Of a DNA stretch of 64,000 nt, positions 10,374-20,036 are shown in pieces. The translations under genes and the position numbers were made by a program. This stretch comes from Postechiella sp039985655 (GTDB lineage: Bacteria > Bacteroidota > Bacteroidia > Flavobacteriales > Flavobacteriaceae). The notes beneath the pieces are model-generated. The model was not told where the DNA came from, searched no databases, and saw nothing but the letters and a program-made list of their open reading frames with translations. The first letter of the stretch is position 1; the number at the start of each line of letters is the position of its first letter. Where the stretch lies: positions 124,001 to 188,000 of the forward strand of contig JBDWSF010000005.1 in NCBI GenBank assembly GCA_039985655.1. The letters run 5' to 3'.

Positions 10374-13300
10374 TTACTTAAGGTTTTTGGTGACCTCAAA
10401 ATCCAGTTGTATCTGCATGTAATTAATCCCTTCTAAGCTATCTTCATCATAGTTATTTTCATCAAAAACCTCGATAATATGTGTTGCTTCAGAAACCATT
10501 ATCATATCTGGACGAGATGGGATTACGATAGATTTACCGTTATTAATTGCTCGAACATCTGTGAATGTTTCCCCATCCTCACTTTGAAATAATTTTAAAT
10601 TGGCTACATAATCGATATAGGGTCTTTCTGCAATAAAGTTGATCAGTACACTAGCATGAAGCCTCCCTCCTATCCTAATATCACTATCTTGTTGGTATGC
10701 CCATGGGGATAAAAAGCGTTTGATTTCGTCTATCAATTTTTCTTTATAAAAACCTGCATCATACCCAGAATAAAACTTTACCGAACATTTGGTTAAGACC
10801 CTTAAGTATGATGGGTTATGTACTACTATTTCTGCATGGGCAGGTGAATGGTTATCAAGGAATTCTTTAATTTGAAAAAGGACATCTGAAGCTACTTTTG
10901 GTACAAAAGGGTTAAAAGGTAAGTTTTTTCTAATATCTGGTACAACAATAATAGTTACTTTGCCTAACTGATCTCTAGAAGTAAGACATTTTACCTTATA
11001 TACCTGTGGAAATTGGTCTAACACCATATGTTCATAATCCCATATGGTGATCGCTCTGTTTTTATGCCTAAGACGTTCGCTGAGGCGCTTGTAAAATATG
11101 GCGCCCTCTTCTGCTGGTTTTCCTTTTCTAGAGGTATAGGGCTGAGTAATACGTTTTATTTCAGGGATAAACTCCAAAGTTTTTGTAATCGTATCTGGAG
11201 CTAAAGGGCTTTTAAAATGAGCAGGAGCCACCTCCTCGCTAGCAAGTTTTATACTTATGGCTTGAGCGCTTACCGCTACAGTATCAGAGAGACCTGTTAT
11301 ATTAGCAGGCGCACTTACTTTAAGCCAATGTAACGTATCTAACATTAGTGTACCGCCAGTAGTGACATCTACAGGAATCTCGATCTGTACGATACCTGTA
11401 TTTACCAAACCATTGGTGGTATCAGACAAAATAGCTGCTACCCCTAAGGTTACCCATTCATTGTTTCGCAGATAACACCATTGTATGTCTGGTTTTTCTA
11501 TATCAGGGTTTGCACTTCCTTCTGCCATCTGAAACAAAATAGAGAGTACGTGAGGGGTTGTAAGCTCAGCAATTCCTAAATAAAGAGTTCCCTCATCTTT
11601 GTATACTGGTAATATGCTAGGGGTCTCCCCTGCTGTTAACGCCTCAAATCCAAATGGATGGAGGTGGTAAAGTGTATCGTAGCTGTTTGGATCTGCCGAT
11701 TCTGGTAAAATTAAAGTCTGTGCTTTATAGCTTACACTTATACGCTTTGCCTTGGGTTGATAAGGCGTATTTATTTTAAGTTTTTTTATGTCATCATGTT
11801 CAGAAATTGCCTGCTGGACAAAAAGAGTATTGTAAAATGCATGTTGGAAATCTAGTGGATCGAGCTCTAGCTTAAAATAGCGATTCCAGTCTGTAACGTC
11901 ATATTTCCTTTCAGCACTAATCTCAGGCATTTCCTTATATTGATAGCCGCCTGTTTGTAACAGCTCAGAAACCTTCGTATTAGATCCTTCTCCACCAGAT
12001 GGAAACAATTTTAAGGATGAAATACGTTTTTCAATATTATTTTCGCATATATATAACTGGGCTACAAAATCATCATTTGTTTTAATCGTATAGTCACTTT
12101 CTTTAAGATTGGCTTTATTTGAATCTACTAACCAATAATTCTTATAGTGTTCCTTGAAATTCTCTGGATGTTTCATCCATGTTATATCAAAATTCAAATT
12201 AGACAATTTCTTTTGGCAAATTTCCTCATTGGCGATATAAAAAGTACTCCCTATTTCAGGTTCATACCCAAACGGTTCAAACGGTTTCTTTGCATCAATC
12301 GTATGCTGATCATTTTGCAGAACCAGGTCTCTTAGGCCTTCAACCTCCACATATAGGTGCACTTTGTGCAGTGCTAACTGCATTAGCTCTTGATAGTTGC
12401 TGTGGTAATCTTGCTTGCCATTCAAACTTTTTAAATGATGACTCAACGAAAACACCAATGCTGGTTGCTTGCTCTTTACAAATTCATCAAGGCTTGTATC
12501 AGCAGATGGTGTCAGCACTGGTAGATCCTTCTCAAAAAGAGAAATAACGGCCTTAAGTGCATTTGGGTATCCCTGAGTAGACAGGAATTTTTGAATCGTG
12601 TTTCTGGTGTTACTAACACGGCCTATACTATCTATATCTAATTCGTCTGCCGATCTAACCTTAGTAATTTGGTACAGGTGCCCCTCGTTCTTACCAGATT
12701 CATTATCAGGAAATAACAGGTATTTACCATGATCTAATTCATCAAAGTCTTTTTCCTTTTCTGTAATGACTACCTGCGAATTATCATTTTTTAAGAAAAC
12801 GTTTGTAGCCTCATATTCATTTTCAGGTTCTCCAGAAATATAATTTCCGAACTCAAAAGACGTTTGTTCTGGCTGAAACCATGCCGCTTCACTGCTTAAG
12901 TACACATCAAATGCGGCATCATTGCTTTTAAAAACCAATTCCACTGTATTGGCTTCACTGCTCTTTAATCCAAAATCTAGAAAAGCAGTAATCGTTCTTT
13001 TACCTTCTTTAAGCAGTAAGGTAGGGGAACTGATGGCAAACCCTAAGCTTCCAGGGAGTAATTGCGGACCTATATCTGGTTGTTTGTTATCAACTGTTTT
13101 AATATTAGGCTGTTTGTTACCAAAGGTTCTAAAACGGATGCTTTCATCTTCATCACCATATTGACTAAAAGTAGTTGCCCTCGCATCAGGGTTTGCATAT
13201 ACATTCAAGGTTTTTTCTAAAACAGGTGAAGGAAGGGGTATGCCGCGTATCTGACGGTTTGTTCGTTCTAATAATCGATATACTTTATTCCAATCTTCTT

Positions 13301-14573
13301 CTTCTTTGTCACTTATACGATCACTTGTCTGTACAATATGGATAAAATCTTGTTCTTTGAGTTTAAGTTCTTCTTCGATATACGCTGAAGCTTCTTGATT
13401 GGCATTTGTATCTAAACTCCCAAGGTCGTCAAAAACATCGGTAAATGAAGCTTGTTGCCCTCTATACAAAGGCAGGTTATCTCCAGAATTTGGGTTTCCA
13501 TACACCTGTTTTAGTACCGTATAAAAATCTTCTTTGTAATGCAGCTCTTTTAGCTCTTGCCGTCTTTTATGCTTAATTTTGTCTTTGTAGGCGACATCTA
13601 AAATAGCATATACCTCTTGCCAATCTGTAGGTATGCCGTCTTTTTCCTCTTGGTTCTTTTGAAGGATGTGTTCGAAATCTTGTATTGAAAGAAATAATTG
13701 TGTAGTTACATAAGATATCGCATTTGGATGACTCTCCTGTAGTTGTGTTTCTAGTGCAAAAATAGTATCTACATCCTTTGGTAAATCTGGAAGGGGGTCT
13801 CCTGGGTTAGGATGCCCCAGCGCCATTTCCATCATGTGGATGATCCCACGGTGTGGGGTATCTCTATTATTAAGGTGAGCGTCTTTGATAGTAAACTGTT
13901 GTTTATCTACAAAAACATTTTTTATTTGTGCTATTTTTGCTTGACTAACAACGGTATCTTTATCTGTCTTGTAATGTAGTGTATTCCCTGCTTCATCTAC
14001 GCCCCCAAGTAAAATAGTATTCTTTTTTATTTCCAGACGGTCTATATCTTCTATTAATTCAAATAAAACATTTACCACATCTGGAACGGCCTCTTTAGGC
14101 GTGAGCCCTAACCGTTCTCTAAAATAGAAATCAAGGTGTTTTTGCGTTAATCCGTTAATTTGAGATTTAACATGATTGAGCAATTTTAGAAACGTTAAAA
14201 AAAGTACCACATGTGGTTGCGACAATCTATGCTGCTTTGTCTCATCATTTAAAGAATGATCTGGGTCTTCTACATAAGCTGCCAATTGATTCGCCCATTG
14301 CTCACGTAGTATTTTCTGTTCGGCGGGTGTTTTGGACATATATTCTACTCCGTTTTCAACTAAAAATGAATCCCAATATATTCCGGGTTTGAACTCGTTA
14401 TTTTTATCGAAAAAACGAAGTTCTTTTGCCAAGCATTGCGCCTCGGTAATTAGCTCTTTTATACTACGATCTTCTATCTGAATGTAGTCTGAATCTATGG
14501 CTTCTAGATCACGATCTTGTTGACTAGCGCCATCTCTAAAAAAGAGATTATGAGATTTTAGATTGTTGATCAT
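10374..14573 (-). CDS. Large eCIS baseplate J/gp6-like protein (Afp11-like)
   Basis: 1399 residues, in the size range of Bacteroidota Afp11-like proteins. The C-terminal third has the baseplate-J signature (RLSERLRHKNRAITIWDYEH, then LDQFPQVYKVKCLTSRDQLG and GKVTIIVVPDIRKNLPFNPF) and a wedge-like end (PWAYQQDSDIRIGGRLHAS). The N-terminal two thirds are helical and acidic, with VLFLTFLKLLNHVKSQINGL and FYFRERLGLTPKEAVPD, seen in this family. It is expected to form the outer baseplate wedge. The gene lies 22 bp after the PAAR-like gene and 47 bp before the fibre gene. Confidence 0.88.
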   Translation of the reverse strand: MINNLKSHNLFFRDGASQQDRDLEAIDSDYIQIEDRSIKELITEAQCLAKELRFFDKNNEFKPGIYWDSFLVENGVEYMSKTPAEQKILREQWANQLAAYVEDPDHSLNDETKQHRLSQPHVVLFLTFLKLLNHVKSQINGLTQKHLDFYFRERLGLTPKEAVPDVVNVLFELIEDIDRLEIKKNTILLGGVDEAGNTLHYKTDKDTVVSQAKIAQIKNVFVDKQQFTIKDAHLNNRDTPHRGIIHMMEMALGHPNPGDPLPDLPKDVDTIFALETQLQESHPNAISYVTTQLFLSIQDFEHILQKNQEEKDGIPTDWQEVYAILDVAYKDKIKHKRRQELKELHYKEDFYTVLKQVYGNPNSGDNLPLYRGQQASFTDVFDDLGSLDTNANQEASAYIEEELKLKEQDFIHIVQTSDRISDKEEEDWNKVYRLLERTNRQIRGIPLPSPVLEKTLNVYANPDARATTFSQYGDEDESIRFRTFGNKQPNIKTVDNKQPDIGPQLLPGSLGFAISSPTLLLKEGKRTITAFLDFGLKSSEANTVELVFKSNDAAFDVYLSSEAAWFQPEQTSFEFGNYISGEPENEYEATNVFLKNDNSQVVITEKEKDFDELDHGKYLLFPDNESGKNEGHLYQITKVRSADELDIDSIGRVSNTRNTIQKFLSTQGYPNALKAVISLFEKDLPVLTPSADTSLDEFVKSKQPALVFSLSHHLKSLNGKQDYHSNYQELMQLALHKVHLYVEVEGLRDLVLQNDQHTIDAKKPFEPFGYEPEIGSTFYIANEEICQKKLSNLNFDITWMKHPENFKEHYKNYWLVDSNKANLKESDYTIKTNDDFVAQLYICENNIEKRISSLKLFPSGGEGSNTKVSELLQTGGYQYKEMPEISAERKYDVTDWNRYFKLELDPLDFQHAFYNTLFVQQAISEHDDIKKLKINTPYQPKAKRISVSYKAQTLILPESADPNSYDTLYHLHPFGFEALTAGETPSILPVYKDEGTLYLGIAELTTPHVLSILFQMAEGSANPDIEKPDIQWCYLRNNEWVTLGVAAILSDTTNGLVNTGIVQIEIPVDVTTGGTLMLDTLHWLKVSAPANITGLSDTVAVSAQAISIKLASEEVAPAHFKSPLAPDTITKTLEFIPEIKRITQPYTSRKGKPAEEGAIFYKRLSERLRHKNRAITIWDYEHMVLDQFPQVYKVKCLTSRDQLGKVTIIVVPDIRKNLPFNPFVPKVASDVLFQIKEFLDNHSPAHAEIVVHNPSYLRVLTKCSVKFYSGYDAGFYKEKLIDEIKRFLSPWAYQQDSDIRIGGRLHASVLINFIAERPYIDYVANLKLFQSEDGETFTDVRAINNGKSIVIPSRPDMIMVSEATHIIEVFDENNYDEDSLEGINYMQIQLDFEVTKNLK

Positions 14574-14595
14574 TTTTTGTTATAACTTGTTTTGT

Positions 14596-15021
14596 TTATG
14601 TAGCTTTTATGTTAGTATTACTTGGTATTAATTTCCCTTGCCCAATATAAAACGGCATAGGATCTGGTGTATTTACTGGGGGTGGTTGTTTGGCAGGGGA
14701 TTTGACTTCAAAAATTGCTATGAATAATTTTCCTTTTAAAATGAAGCTTTTGCCCCCGCTTTTTCTTTTCTGTGTTAACTGATTAGGTCCTAAACTTTTT
14801 ATCTTCAATGTACCAGAACCAGGTATTGTAAATGGTGGCATCGTATACGAACAATTGGCGATCTCTATTTTTTTTTCATCCCCTTCTACACAAACTTTTT
14901 TGCCATTAATGGTTGTTTCTCCAGAAGCTTCTATCACTGTTTCGGGCATAGGAGGCAGCAAAGTAATGGCACCTATTGTAGAAAATTGAACTTTATCACC
15001 ATCCATAATTACTAAATCCAT
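14596..15021 (-). CDS. PAAR-like spike tip protein (Afp10 position)
   Basis: 141 residues. A short beta-rich protein with MDGDKVQFSTIGAITLLPP, ASGETTINGKKVCVEGDEKK and the proline-rich block YTMPPFTIPGSGTLKIKSLG, as in small PAAR/DUF4280-type tip proteins. Its place between gp25 and the Afp11-like gene matches Afp10/Pvc10, which caps the VgrG-like spike. No extra toxin domain is fused. PAAR residues cannot all be verified by eye. Confidence 0.7.
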   Translation of the reverse strand: MDLVIMDGDKVQFSTIGAITLLPPMPETVIEASGETTINGKKVCVEGDEKKIEIANCSYTMPPFTIPGSGTLKIKSLGPNQLTQKRKSGGKSFILKGKLFIAIFEVKSPAKQPPPVNTPDPMPFYIGQGKLIPSNTNIKAT

Positions 15022-15077
15022 TGTCTTTTCTATTTTGATTTGTTATTCAACCTGTTTTGTGCATTAGAAAATATGAC

Positions 15078-15479
15078 TTAAATCGACGCTTCGTTTATAT
15101 AAAATGGATATACCAGATTAGAACGGGTATTGGTCATATGTATCGTATAATCAATAGAGATGGTAATCAAACCATTTTCTGAATCTGAATTTTCAAGTTT
15201 AACAGCATCTACCAATATCCTCGGCTCATGATTTAATATGGCATCTGATACTGTGTTACGTATATCATTGATAACTCCTTGACTTGTCTCCTCAAATAAA
15301 AACCTGTTGAGGTCACAACCAAATTTAGATTGCATAATGCGTTCTTGTAATGCCGTAGATAAAAGAATTTGAAGACTCTGTTTAATATCTTCGACTCCCT
15401 CTTTCATTTCTACCTCTGCGCCTTGAGCATAAAACTCAGGAGGAAAAGACCAACCTCTGCCTAAAAATTTATTTTCCAT
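15078..15479 (-). CDS. gp25/GPW-type baseplate wedge protein (Afp9-like)
   Basis: 133 residues, normal for gp25-like proteins. The signature LSTALQERIMQSKFGCDLNR with FLFEE and the later RNTVSDAILNHEPRILVDAV match the lysozyme-like wedge family. The start overlaps the end of the 68-aa gene by 11 bp. Confidence 0.93.
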   Translation of the reverse strand: MENKFLGRGWSFPPEFYAQGAEVEMKEGVEDIKQSLQILLSTALQERIMQSKFGCDLNRFLFEETSQGVINDIRNTVSDAILNHEPRILVDAVKLENSDSENGLITISIDYTIHMTNTRSNLVYPFYINEASI

Positions 15480-15675
15480 CTTTTTCTGGTAGTGTTTTTT
15501 TTAATTCCTTTTGCTTTTCGATATGATTTTCTGATGTACTTTCTTTTAGTTGAGAAGCACCTTGTTGTTGAATTTTTTGAATTAGATTTGCTACTTTTAC
15601 ATAGGATTGTTCTCCAAGAGCAGCTAACATTGTATTGGTTTCATCTATTGTCAATTCTAATTTTATATTTTCCAT
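15469..15675 (-). CDS. Small conserved-looking protein between spike and gp25
   Basis: 68 residues: LELTIDETNTMLAALGEQSY, then VKVANLIQKIQQQGASQ and a charged tail. The TIDETN...LAALG...V..LI.KIQ pattern is familiar from small phage and CIS proteins of unknown function. Position and overlaps (9 bp after the spike gene, 11 bp into gp25) argue that it is translated with the structural genes. A chaperone or adaptor role is possible but not shown. Confidence 0.7.
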   Translation of the reverse strand: MENIKLELTIDETNTMLAALGEQSYVKVANLIQKIQQQGASQLKESTSENHIEKQKELKKTLPEKDGK

Positions 15676-15683
15676 GTTTATTT

Positions 15684-17357
15684 TTATATTAAATTTATTT
15701 CACTTCCCTTGATACTAATATTTTTTTCGGCTTCAATATCCAAATTACCTTTGACTTTAATTTGACAGTCTCCAGCACTTATAATTATCACCTCATTTTT
15801 ATTGAGTTCAACCTTGTTTCCATTCTTGTTTGACAGGCTTACAATATTTTTACTCTCATCAATACTAATTTGGTTTTCTTTTGATGTGGACAATGTTATT
15901 ATTCCATTACCTTTATCATCTTCATCAAAAAGTAATTTGTATTCTGATTTGATAAAAATTCCTTTTTGATTCTTTTTTTCATCGGCTACATCGAAAGGTG
16001 CCGGTGTTTTCCTATTTGAACTATGCACTGATCCTAGAATAACGGCTTGTCTAGGGTCGTCATTTAAGAAACCTACAATGACTTCATCGTCTTTTTTTGG
16101 TTTAAAAAACACGCCGCTTTCCATACCTGCATCTATACTGGCTAAGCGTGCCCATACTATATTTTTTTCTGGGCCCAAAGCTGGAATCATAACACGAATG
16201 CGAAACTGATGCTTTGGATCTTCTTTATCTGCCTCTACAATACCTATTTGTAACCCATTAACACCTGGAAGTAAACCCGCTGCTCTGATATCTGTTACAT
16301 TAGGTTGTGCCGAAAACCAACAAGAATCCATGCCTATTTGTAAATGAGTAACCCAGCCATCTATAGTAACTTCATGTCTAACTCCTGATATAATATTCTG
16401 TCCTTCAAAGTTACCTACTCCTATGATTTTTATAGTTTGTCCTACTTTAACGTCTGCGCTTCCAGGGATTTTGAACCAGCCTCTGATGAATGAGAATCTA
16501 GATTTAAAAATTTGACCATCAGACCAAGCCTTAAGCTCTGCAGAATCCATTGCCGCAGCGTGGATTAATGTTTTTTCTTCTGCTCCTACAGCGGTAGCGA
16601 TTTTCGAAATATTATATTCTTTTTTTTGAGACAGTTTATATTCATTCCCTATAGCTGGTTCGGTAAATTTTTGGTTGGTACTATCCCACCCTACCGAGGT
16701 AACTTTATGGTACTGATTCCCTCCGTTCACCTTTAGGTCAAAATCATAAATTTGATCCTTCCCTAATTCCAACTCTAAAGATGGTGTTTCAATTTTAGGT
16801 TGAAAAACAGATACTTCTCCATTACTAACACTTACTAATAGCCCGTTTGCTTCTGCTCGGGACACCATAAAGTCCCAATCTGTGGCATAGTATTGAATCA
16901 TCTCATCATGGACTACTGCAGTCTTTGTAAAAAAAGGTCCTTTTTTTAAATTATACTTTTCTATTTGTTTTTTAATGATTTCACTATCTGTTATTTCTTT
17001 ATATACTGCATTTTTACGGACATTAGTCATTTTAATAGCCTTATCACTCATCTCAATGGTTAATGTCGTTCCAAACTTGTTTAACTCTAACGATTGGTTC
17101 ATTACAATTCCAATAAAGATGGTCTCTTCTTTTTCAGGCTTGCCTTCATATTTAAGTGCAACCTCTATCTCTTTACCTAGATCAAAAAAACCTCCGTCAA
17201 GAATGTTAAATTTTTTTTTAGAAACAATACCATCAATGAACCTCAATTCGGCCGTTGGAACTTTATTAAACTCTTTGCTTACATCAATGGACAGCGTTAC
17301 ATAAAGAGCACTCATTTCTTCACCATCACTTTTAATAGTTGCAGTTACGACTCCCAT
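15684..17357 (-). CDS. VgrG-like spike/hub protein (Afp8-like)
   Basis: 557 residues. The N-terminal half resembles gp27-like hub domains (VTLSIDVSKEFNKVPTAELR, IFIGIVMNQSLELNKFG, YYATDWDFMVSRAEANGLLV). The middle holds the OB-fold and VgrG core (LQIGIVEADKEDPKHQFRIR, WARLASIDAGMESGVFFKPK, GFLNDDPRQAVILGSVHSS). The last 80 residues are short repeats of alternating residues (NKVELNKNEVIIISAGDCQI, DIEAEKNISIKGSEINLI), a beta-helix needle. It lies 3 bp after the LysM gene. Confidence 0.93.
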   Translation of the reverse strand: MGVVTATIKSDGEEMSALYVTLSIDVSKEFNKVPTAELRFIDGIVSKKKFNILDGGFFDLGKEIEVALKYEGKPEKEETIFIGIVMNQSLELNKFGTTLTIEMSDKAIKMTNVRKNAVYKEITDSEIIKKQIEKYNLKKGPFFTKTAVVHDEMIQYYATDWDFMVSRAEANGLLVSVSNGEVSVFQPKIETPSLELELGKDQIYDFDLKVNGGNQYHKVTSVGWDSTNQKFTEPAIGNEYKLSQKKEYNISKIATAVGAEEKTLIHAAAMDSAELKAWSDGQIFKSRFSFIRGWFKIPGSADVKVGQTIKIIGVGNFEGQNIISGVRHEVTIDGWVTHLQIGMDSCWFSAQPNVTDIRAAGLLPGVNGLQIGIVEADKEDPKHQFRIRVMIPALGPEKNIVWARLASIDAGMESGVFFKPKKDDEVIVGFLNDDPRQAVILGSVHSSNRKTPAPFDVADEKKNQKGIFIKSEYKLLFDEDDKGNGIITLSTSKENQISIDESKNIVSLSNKNGNKVELNKNEVIIISAGDCQIKVKGNLDIEAEKNISIKGSEINLI

Positions 17358-17360
17358 TGT

Positions 17361-18068
17361 TTACTTTTTTATTGGGGGAAAATAAATTTCTTGTCCCGGT
17401 TTTAGGTTTCTAAAATCATCTAGGTTATTTGCCTTTGCTACTACTACATAATATTGGGCAGCTCCATAAATTTTTTCGCACATTAAAGGCAATTGGTCAT
17501 GGGCTCCAGCTATCCTATAGTGCGTGAGGTCTGGAGAATTTTTATTTTCTTTTTTGGCTCGCTCAGATTCCTCTATATCACCAAAAAAACATGCGTCTAA
17601 CACTGCGCGTAAGGGACTACCACTTCTATTAAATAAGGAGTAGTTTACATCTACAGAACCCAAACGGCACTTAAATTGTAAATCTCCCCATTTTAATGTT
17701 AGATACCTAGGTTCATGAAGTTTACCATCCATATCACTGGTTAATTCTAAAAAATACTGAACCTGTTTGTATACATCATCGTTGCTCCTACCTCTAGCTC
17801 TACGAATAACTGGTGTTAACCCTAAATCGCTTACGCCACTACCATCCAAAATGATCTTAATTTTCAATTCTTTAGGTTTACTCATCGCATATCTAGCTGT
17901 TCGCGCACTGGTATTTATACCTTGTAGTACATCATACACATTTTCATAGGATAATAAGTACGACTCTGGATTAAACATCGCTACAAACTCCTTTCCTATA
18001 CCATTTCTTTCTTCTGTGTCAGAACTTACAATGGTAAGTTTTTCAAGCTTAAAAGGGTTAATCGTCAT
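17361..18068 (-). CDS. LysM-domain baseplate protein (Afp7-like)
   Basis: 235 residues. The N-terminal part (FVAMFNPESYLLSYENVYDV, PKELKIKIILDGSGV, LTLKWGDLQFKCRLGSVDVN) is the conserved CIS hub-adaptor domain. The C-terminal part (HYRIAGAHDQLPLMCEKIYG, VVAKANNLDDFRNLKPGQEI, YFPP) is a LysM module. In Afp/PVC this protein joins tube initiator and spike. It starts 1 bp after the DUF5908 gene ends. Confidence 0.9.
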   Translation of the reverse strand: MTINPFKLEKLTIVSSDTEERNGIGKEFVAMFNPESYLLSYENVYDVLQGINTSARTARYAMSKPKELKIKIILDGSGVSDLGLTPVIRRARGRSNDDVYKQVQYFLELTSDMDGKLHEPRYLTLKWGDLQFKCRLGSVDVNYSLFNRSGSPLRAVLDACFFGDIEESERAKKENKNSPDLTHYRIAGAHDQLPLMCEKIYGAAQYYVVVAKANNLDDFRNLKPGQEIYFPPIKK

Positions 18069-18069
18069 T

Positions 18070-18228
18070 TTATCTACGGTTTTTCTTACTTAATATTTTT
18101 AATACTTGATTCACACACTCTTGTACTACATGCTCGTTTTCGAGTGCTGAACTTTCAGACAGTTTATCAGCCCTCTCAGTTTTTGATAGTACTGCACGAA
18201 TCACAATTTCTTTAATTTCTACTGCCAT
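18070..18228 (-). CDS. 52-aa DUF5908-type small eCIS protein
   Basis: Start ATG at 18226-18228, stop TAA at 18070-18072. The sequence begins MAVEIKEIVIRAVLSKTERA and ends NQVLKILSKKNRR. Small basic proteins starting with xVEIKELVIRAxV are common between the tube-initiator and LysM genes of Bacteroidota eCIS (DUF5908). It follows the tube-like gene by 2 bp and precedes the LysM gene by 1 bp, so it is translationally coupled. Function unknown. Confidence 0.8.
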   Translation of the reverse strand: MAVEIKEIVIRAVLSKTERADKLSESSALENEHVVQECVNQVLKILSKKNRR

Positions 18229-18230
18229 TA

Positions 18231-18722
18231 TTATATCCTCATTATTTGAAATCTAGTATATGCGAGTTCCATCGTGTCTATTGCTACAGAATTTGACTGA
18301 GCATCGAGATCGGACATTGACCACTTAACAGGGTATGCTTTAAAAAAGAGCCATGCGCCTATAGGAATATTAGCCTCGTTGAATTTAGTCACTAATACAT
18401 TAGAAGGATAAAATTTAAATCTAGAAAATGCTAGATTGAACTCTATGATTAAAGGAGAAGGTATCACACTAGCTACATATCCCCGCTCCAAAACCAAATT
18501 ATTATAGCTAACCTTTTTTGGCAGACGATGTGCATGCAAGTTTTGTCCTCCTTCATTAATCATTTCTAACTCTACCTCGGTACTAATCCCACTCACACGC
18601 TGAAATCTAACATCTATAGGATTGGGTATCAATCCTCCTGCGAAAAAAAAGACCCCAAACCTATGTGACAATTCGGGTTCTTTGTCTAAAAAATTATTTG
18701 CATTTTTAAAAAAATTTGACAT
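18231..18722 (-). CDS. Tube-family (gp19-like) protein, probable tube initiator
   Basis: 163 residues. RFGVFFFAGGLIPNPIDVRF, QRVSGISTEVELEMINEGGQ and VSYNNLVLERGY match the T4 gp19/CIS tube fold. It is divergent from the other two tube proteins and lies next to the LysM gene, the position of Afp5-like tube initiators. The end (DAQSNSVAIDTMELAYTRFQ) has the conserved VAI.TMEL strand. Confidence 0.88.
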   Translation of the reverse strand: MSNFFKNANNFLDKEPELSHRFGVFFFAGGLIPNPIDVRFQRVSGISTEVELEMINEGGQNLHAHRLPKKVSYNNLVLERGYVASVIPSPLIIEFNLAFSRFKFYPSNVLVTKFNEANIPIGAWLFFKAYPVKWSMSDLDAQSNSVAIDTMELAYTRFQIMRI

Positions 18723-18729
18723 GTAAAAA

Positions 18730-19176
18730 TTATTTGTTATGTGTAATACTTAAATCATGAGCAATCAAATCCAAGCTTTCAATGGCAACCTCATTGGTAC
18801 TCGAACTGAATGATGGCGCATCCATTTTAAAGGGCATTGCTCGGAATACATCCCAGCTTACTGCAGCCACACCAGTTTCATCACACAACTCTATCCTAAT
18901 GTCCTTCTTGTCTCCAGCCTTCATCCAATCATATAAATACGCTCTTTTTCCAACAAGCCCTCGTTTTAGAGTCACTTTTATGGGGTTTTGCTGACCTCTA
19001 ATGAGATGGTCTCCCATTAGCCAACTGAACCCGTGCCTGTACAATACGTGCTCATGATCAATTTCCAGGCCTGAAACATCTGAAAAAGACATTGTTGCTT
19101 TTCCATCAATAATAACCCTGTAGTTGTATACCGGTAAAGGGTAATTTTCAATAATTTTTTGTTTATCTGTCGCCAT
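18730..19176 (-). CDS. Tube protein (gp19-like), second paralogue
   Basis: 148 residues. YPLPVYNYRVIIDGKATMSF, SDVSGLEIDHEHVLYRHGFS, IKVTLKRGLVGKRAYLYDWM and FSSSTNEVAIESLDLIAHDL are the standard CIS tube motifs. It has the same architecture as the 158-aa protein upstream. Paralogous tube proteins are normal in eCIS, one usually forming the main tube and others the lowest rings. It is 163 bp downstream of the first tube gene, an unusually large gap here. Confidence 0.92.
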   Translation of the reverse strand: MATDKQKIIENYPLPVYNYRVIIDGKATMSFSDVSGLEIDHEHVLYRHGFSWLMGDHLIRGQQNPIKVTLKRGLVGKRAYLYDWMKAGDKKDIRIELCDETGVAAVSWDVFRAMPFKMDAPSFSSSTNEVAIESLDLIAHDLSITHNK

Positions 19177-19205
19177 AAAAGGTCATTTATACATTCGTCA
19201 ACTAC

Positions 19206-19222
19206 TGTGGGTAAGTCCCACA
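19206..19222. promoter_or_regulatory. Hairpin between the two tube genes
   Basis: A perfect 6-bp GC-rich inverted repeat, TGTGGG / CCCACA, with a 5-nt loop in the 163-bp gap between tube genes. It may stabilise or partly terminate the transcript after the abundant sheath and first tube messages. Confidence 0.35.
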
Positions 19223-19339
19223 AGGTTATTTATTGAAAATATCGTTTTGATTTAGAGGCAAGCCATGCTTACTTCCCCCCTAAGGATGCAGTCTAAAAAG
19301 CAACCATGGTAACCCGAGATTTGATTTTACATGGGCTTG

Positions 19340-19816
19340 TTATGCTAATTCTTCCATCGTCACTCTAAAAGCCATAAGTTCCATAGATTCTATAGCCACT
19401 TCATTAGAACTAGCATCAAAGGATGGCGCTGTGAGTTTTGTTGGGAAGGCATCAATTACTTTCCAGTTTACAACAGTGTTTCCTGTCTCATCTAAAAGAT
19501 GAACCACAATATCTTTTTTATCAACACGATTTAATTGGATATCATTGATCCATTCATAAAAAACCGGGATACTTTTACCCTTTACAAACCCTTTTTTAAG
19601 GCTAATGTTAACCGGTTGAATTTGTCCGGGCATATACATGATATTGGGTCCCACTTTACCCCCAGATGCAAAGCTTTCTTTATAGGTAATCGATTCGAAT
19701 GCTAGTTCTAAACCTGATACTTCTGAGAAACTGAAGGATACCCCATCAATATCTACTCTATAATTATAAATAGGTAATGGATAATCTGTTTTTATTTGTT
19801 CTTTTGTTAAAGCCAT
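19340..19816 (-). CDS. Tube protein (gp19-like), probable major tube subunit
   Basis: 158 residues. It begins ALTKEQIKTDYPLPIYNYRV and contains SFSEVSGLELAFESITYKES, IQPVNISLKKGFVKG and PSFDASSNEVAIESMELMAF, all standard for Hcp/gp19 tube subunits of eCIS. Directly downstream of the sheath gene, as for the main tube protein in other systems. A 220-bp gap to the sheath gene allows separate expression. Confidence 0.92.
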   Translation of the reverse strand: MALTKEQIKTDYPLPIYNYRVDIDGVSFSFSEVSGLELAFESITYKESFASGGKVGPNIMYMPGQIQPVNISLKKGFVKGKSIPVFYEWINDIQLNRVDKKDIVVHLLDETGNTVVNWKVIDAFPTKLTAPSFDASSNEVAIESMELMAFRVTMEELA

Positions 19817-20036
19817 TTTTTTACTTATTAATATTTTACAATTGAATGATTTAAATTAGGTTTCCCTATTAAAACCCTTTTATGCATTAAAAAATCTATT
19901 CCAATTTTAACTACTGCAAAATCTACCGCTTCACTGTATTTTTTAATTTAACTAAACTGCTATATTGAAACTAAGAAAACACTAGATTTTATTGCTGTTC
20001 AAATCACCATAACGAAATTCTAATACATAAAGCGGG

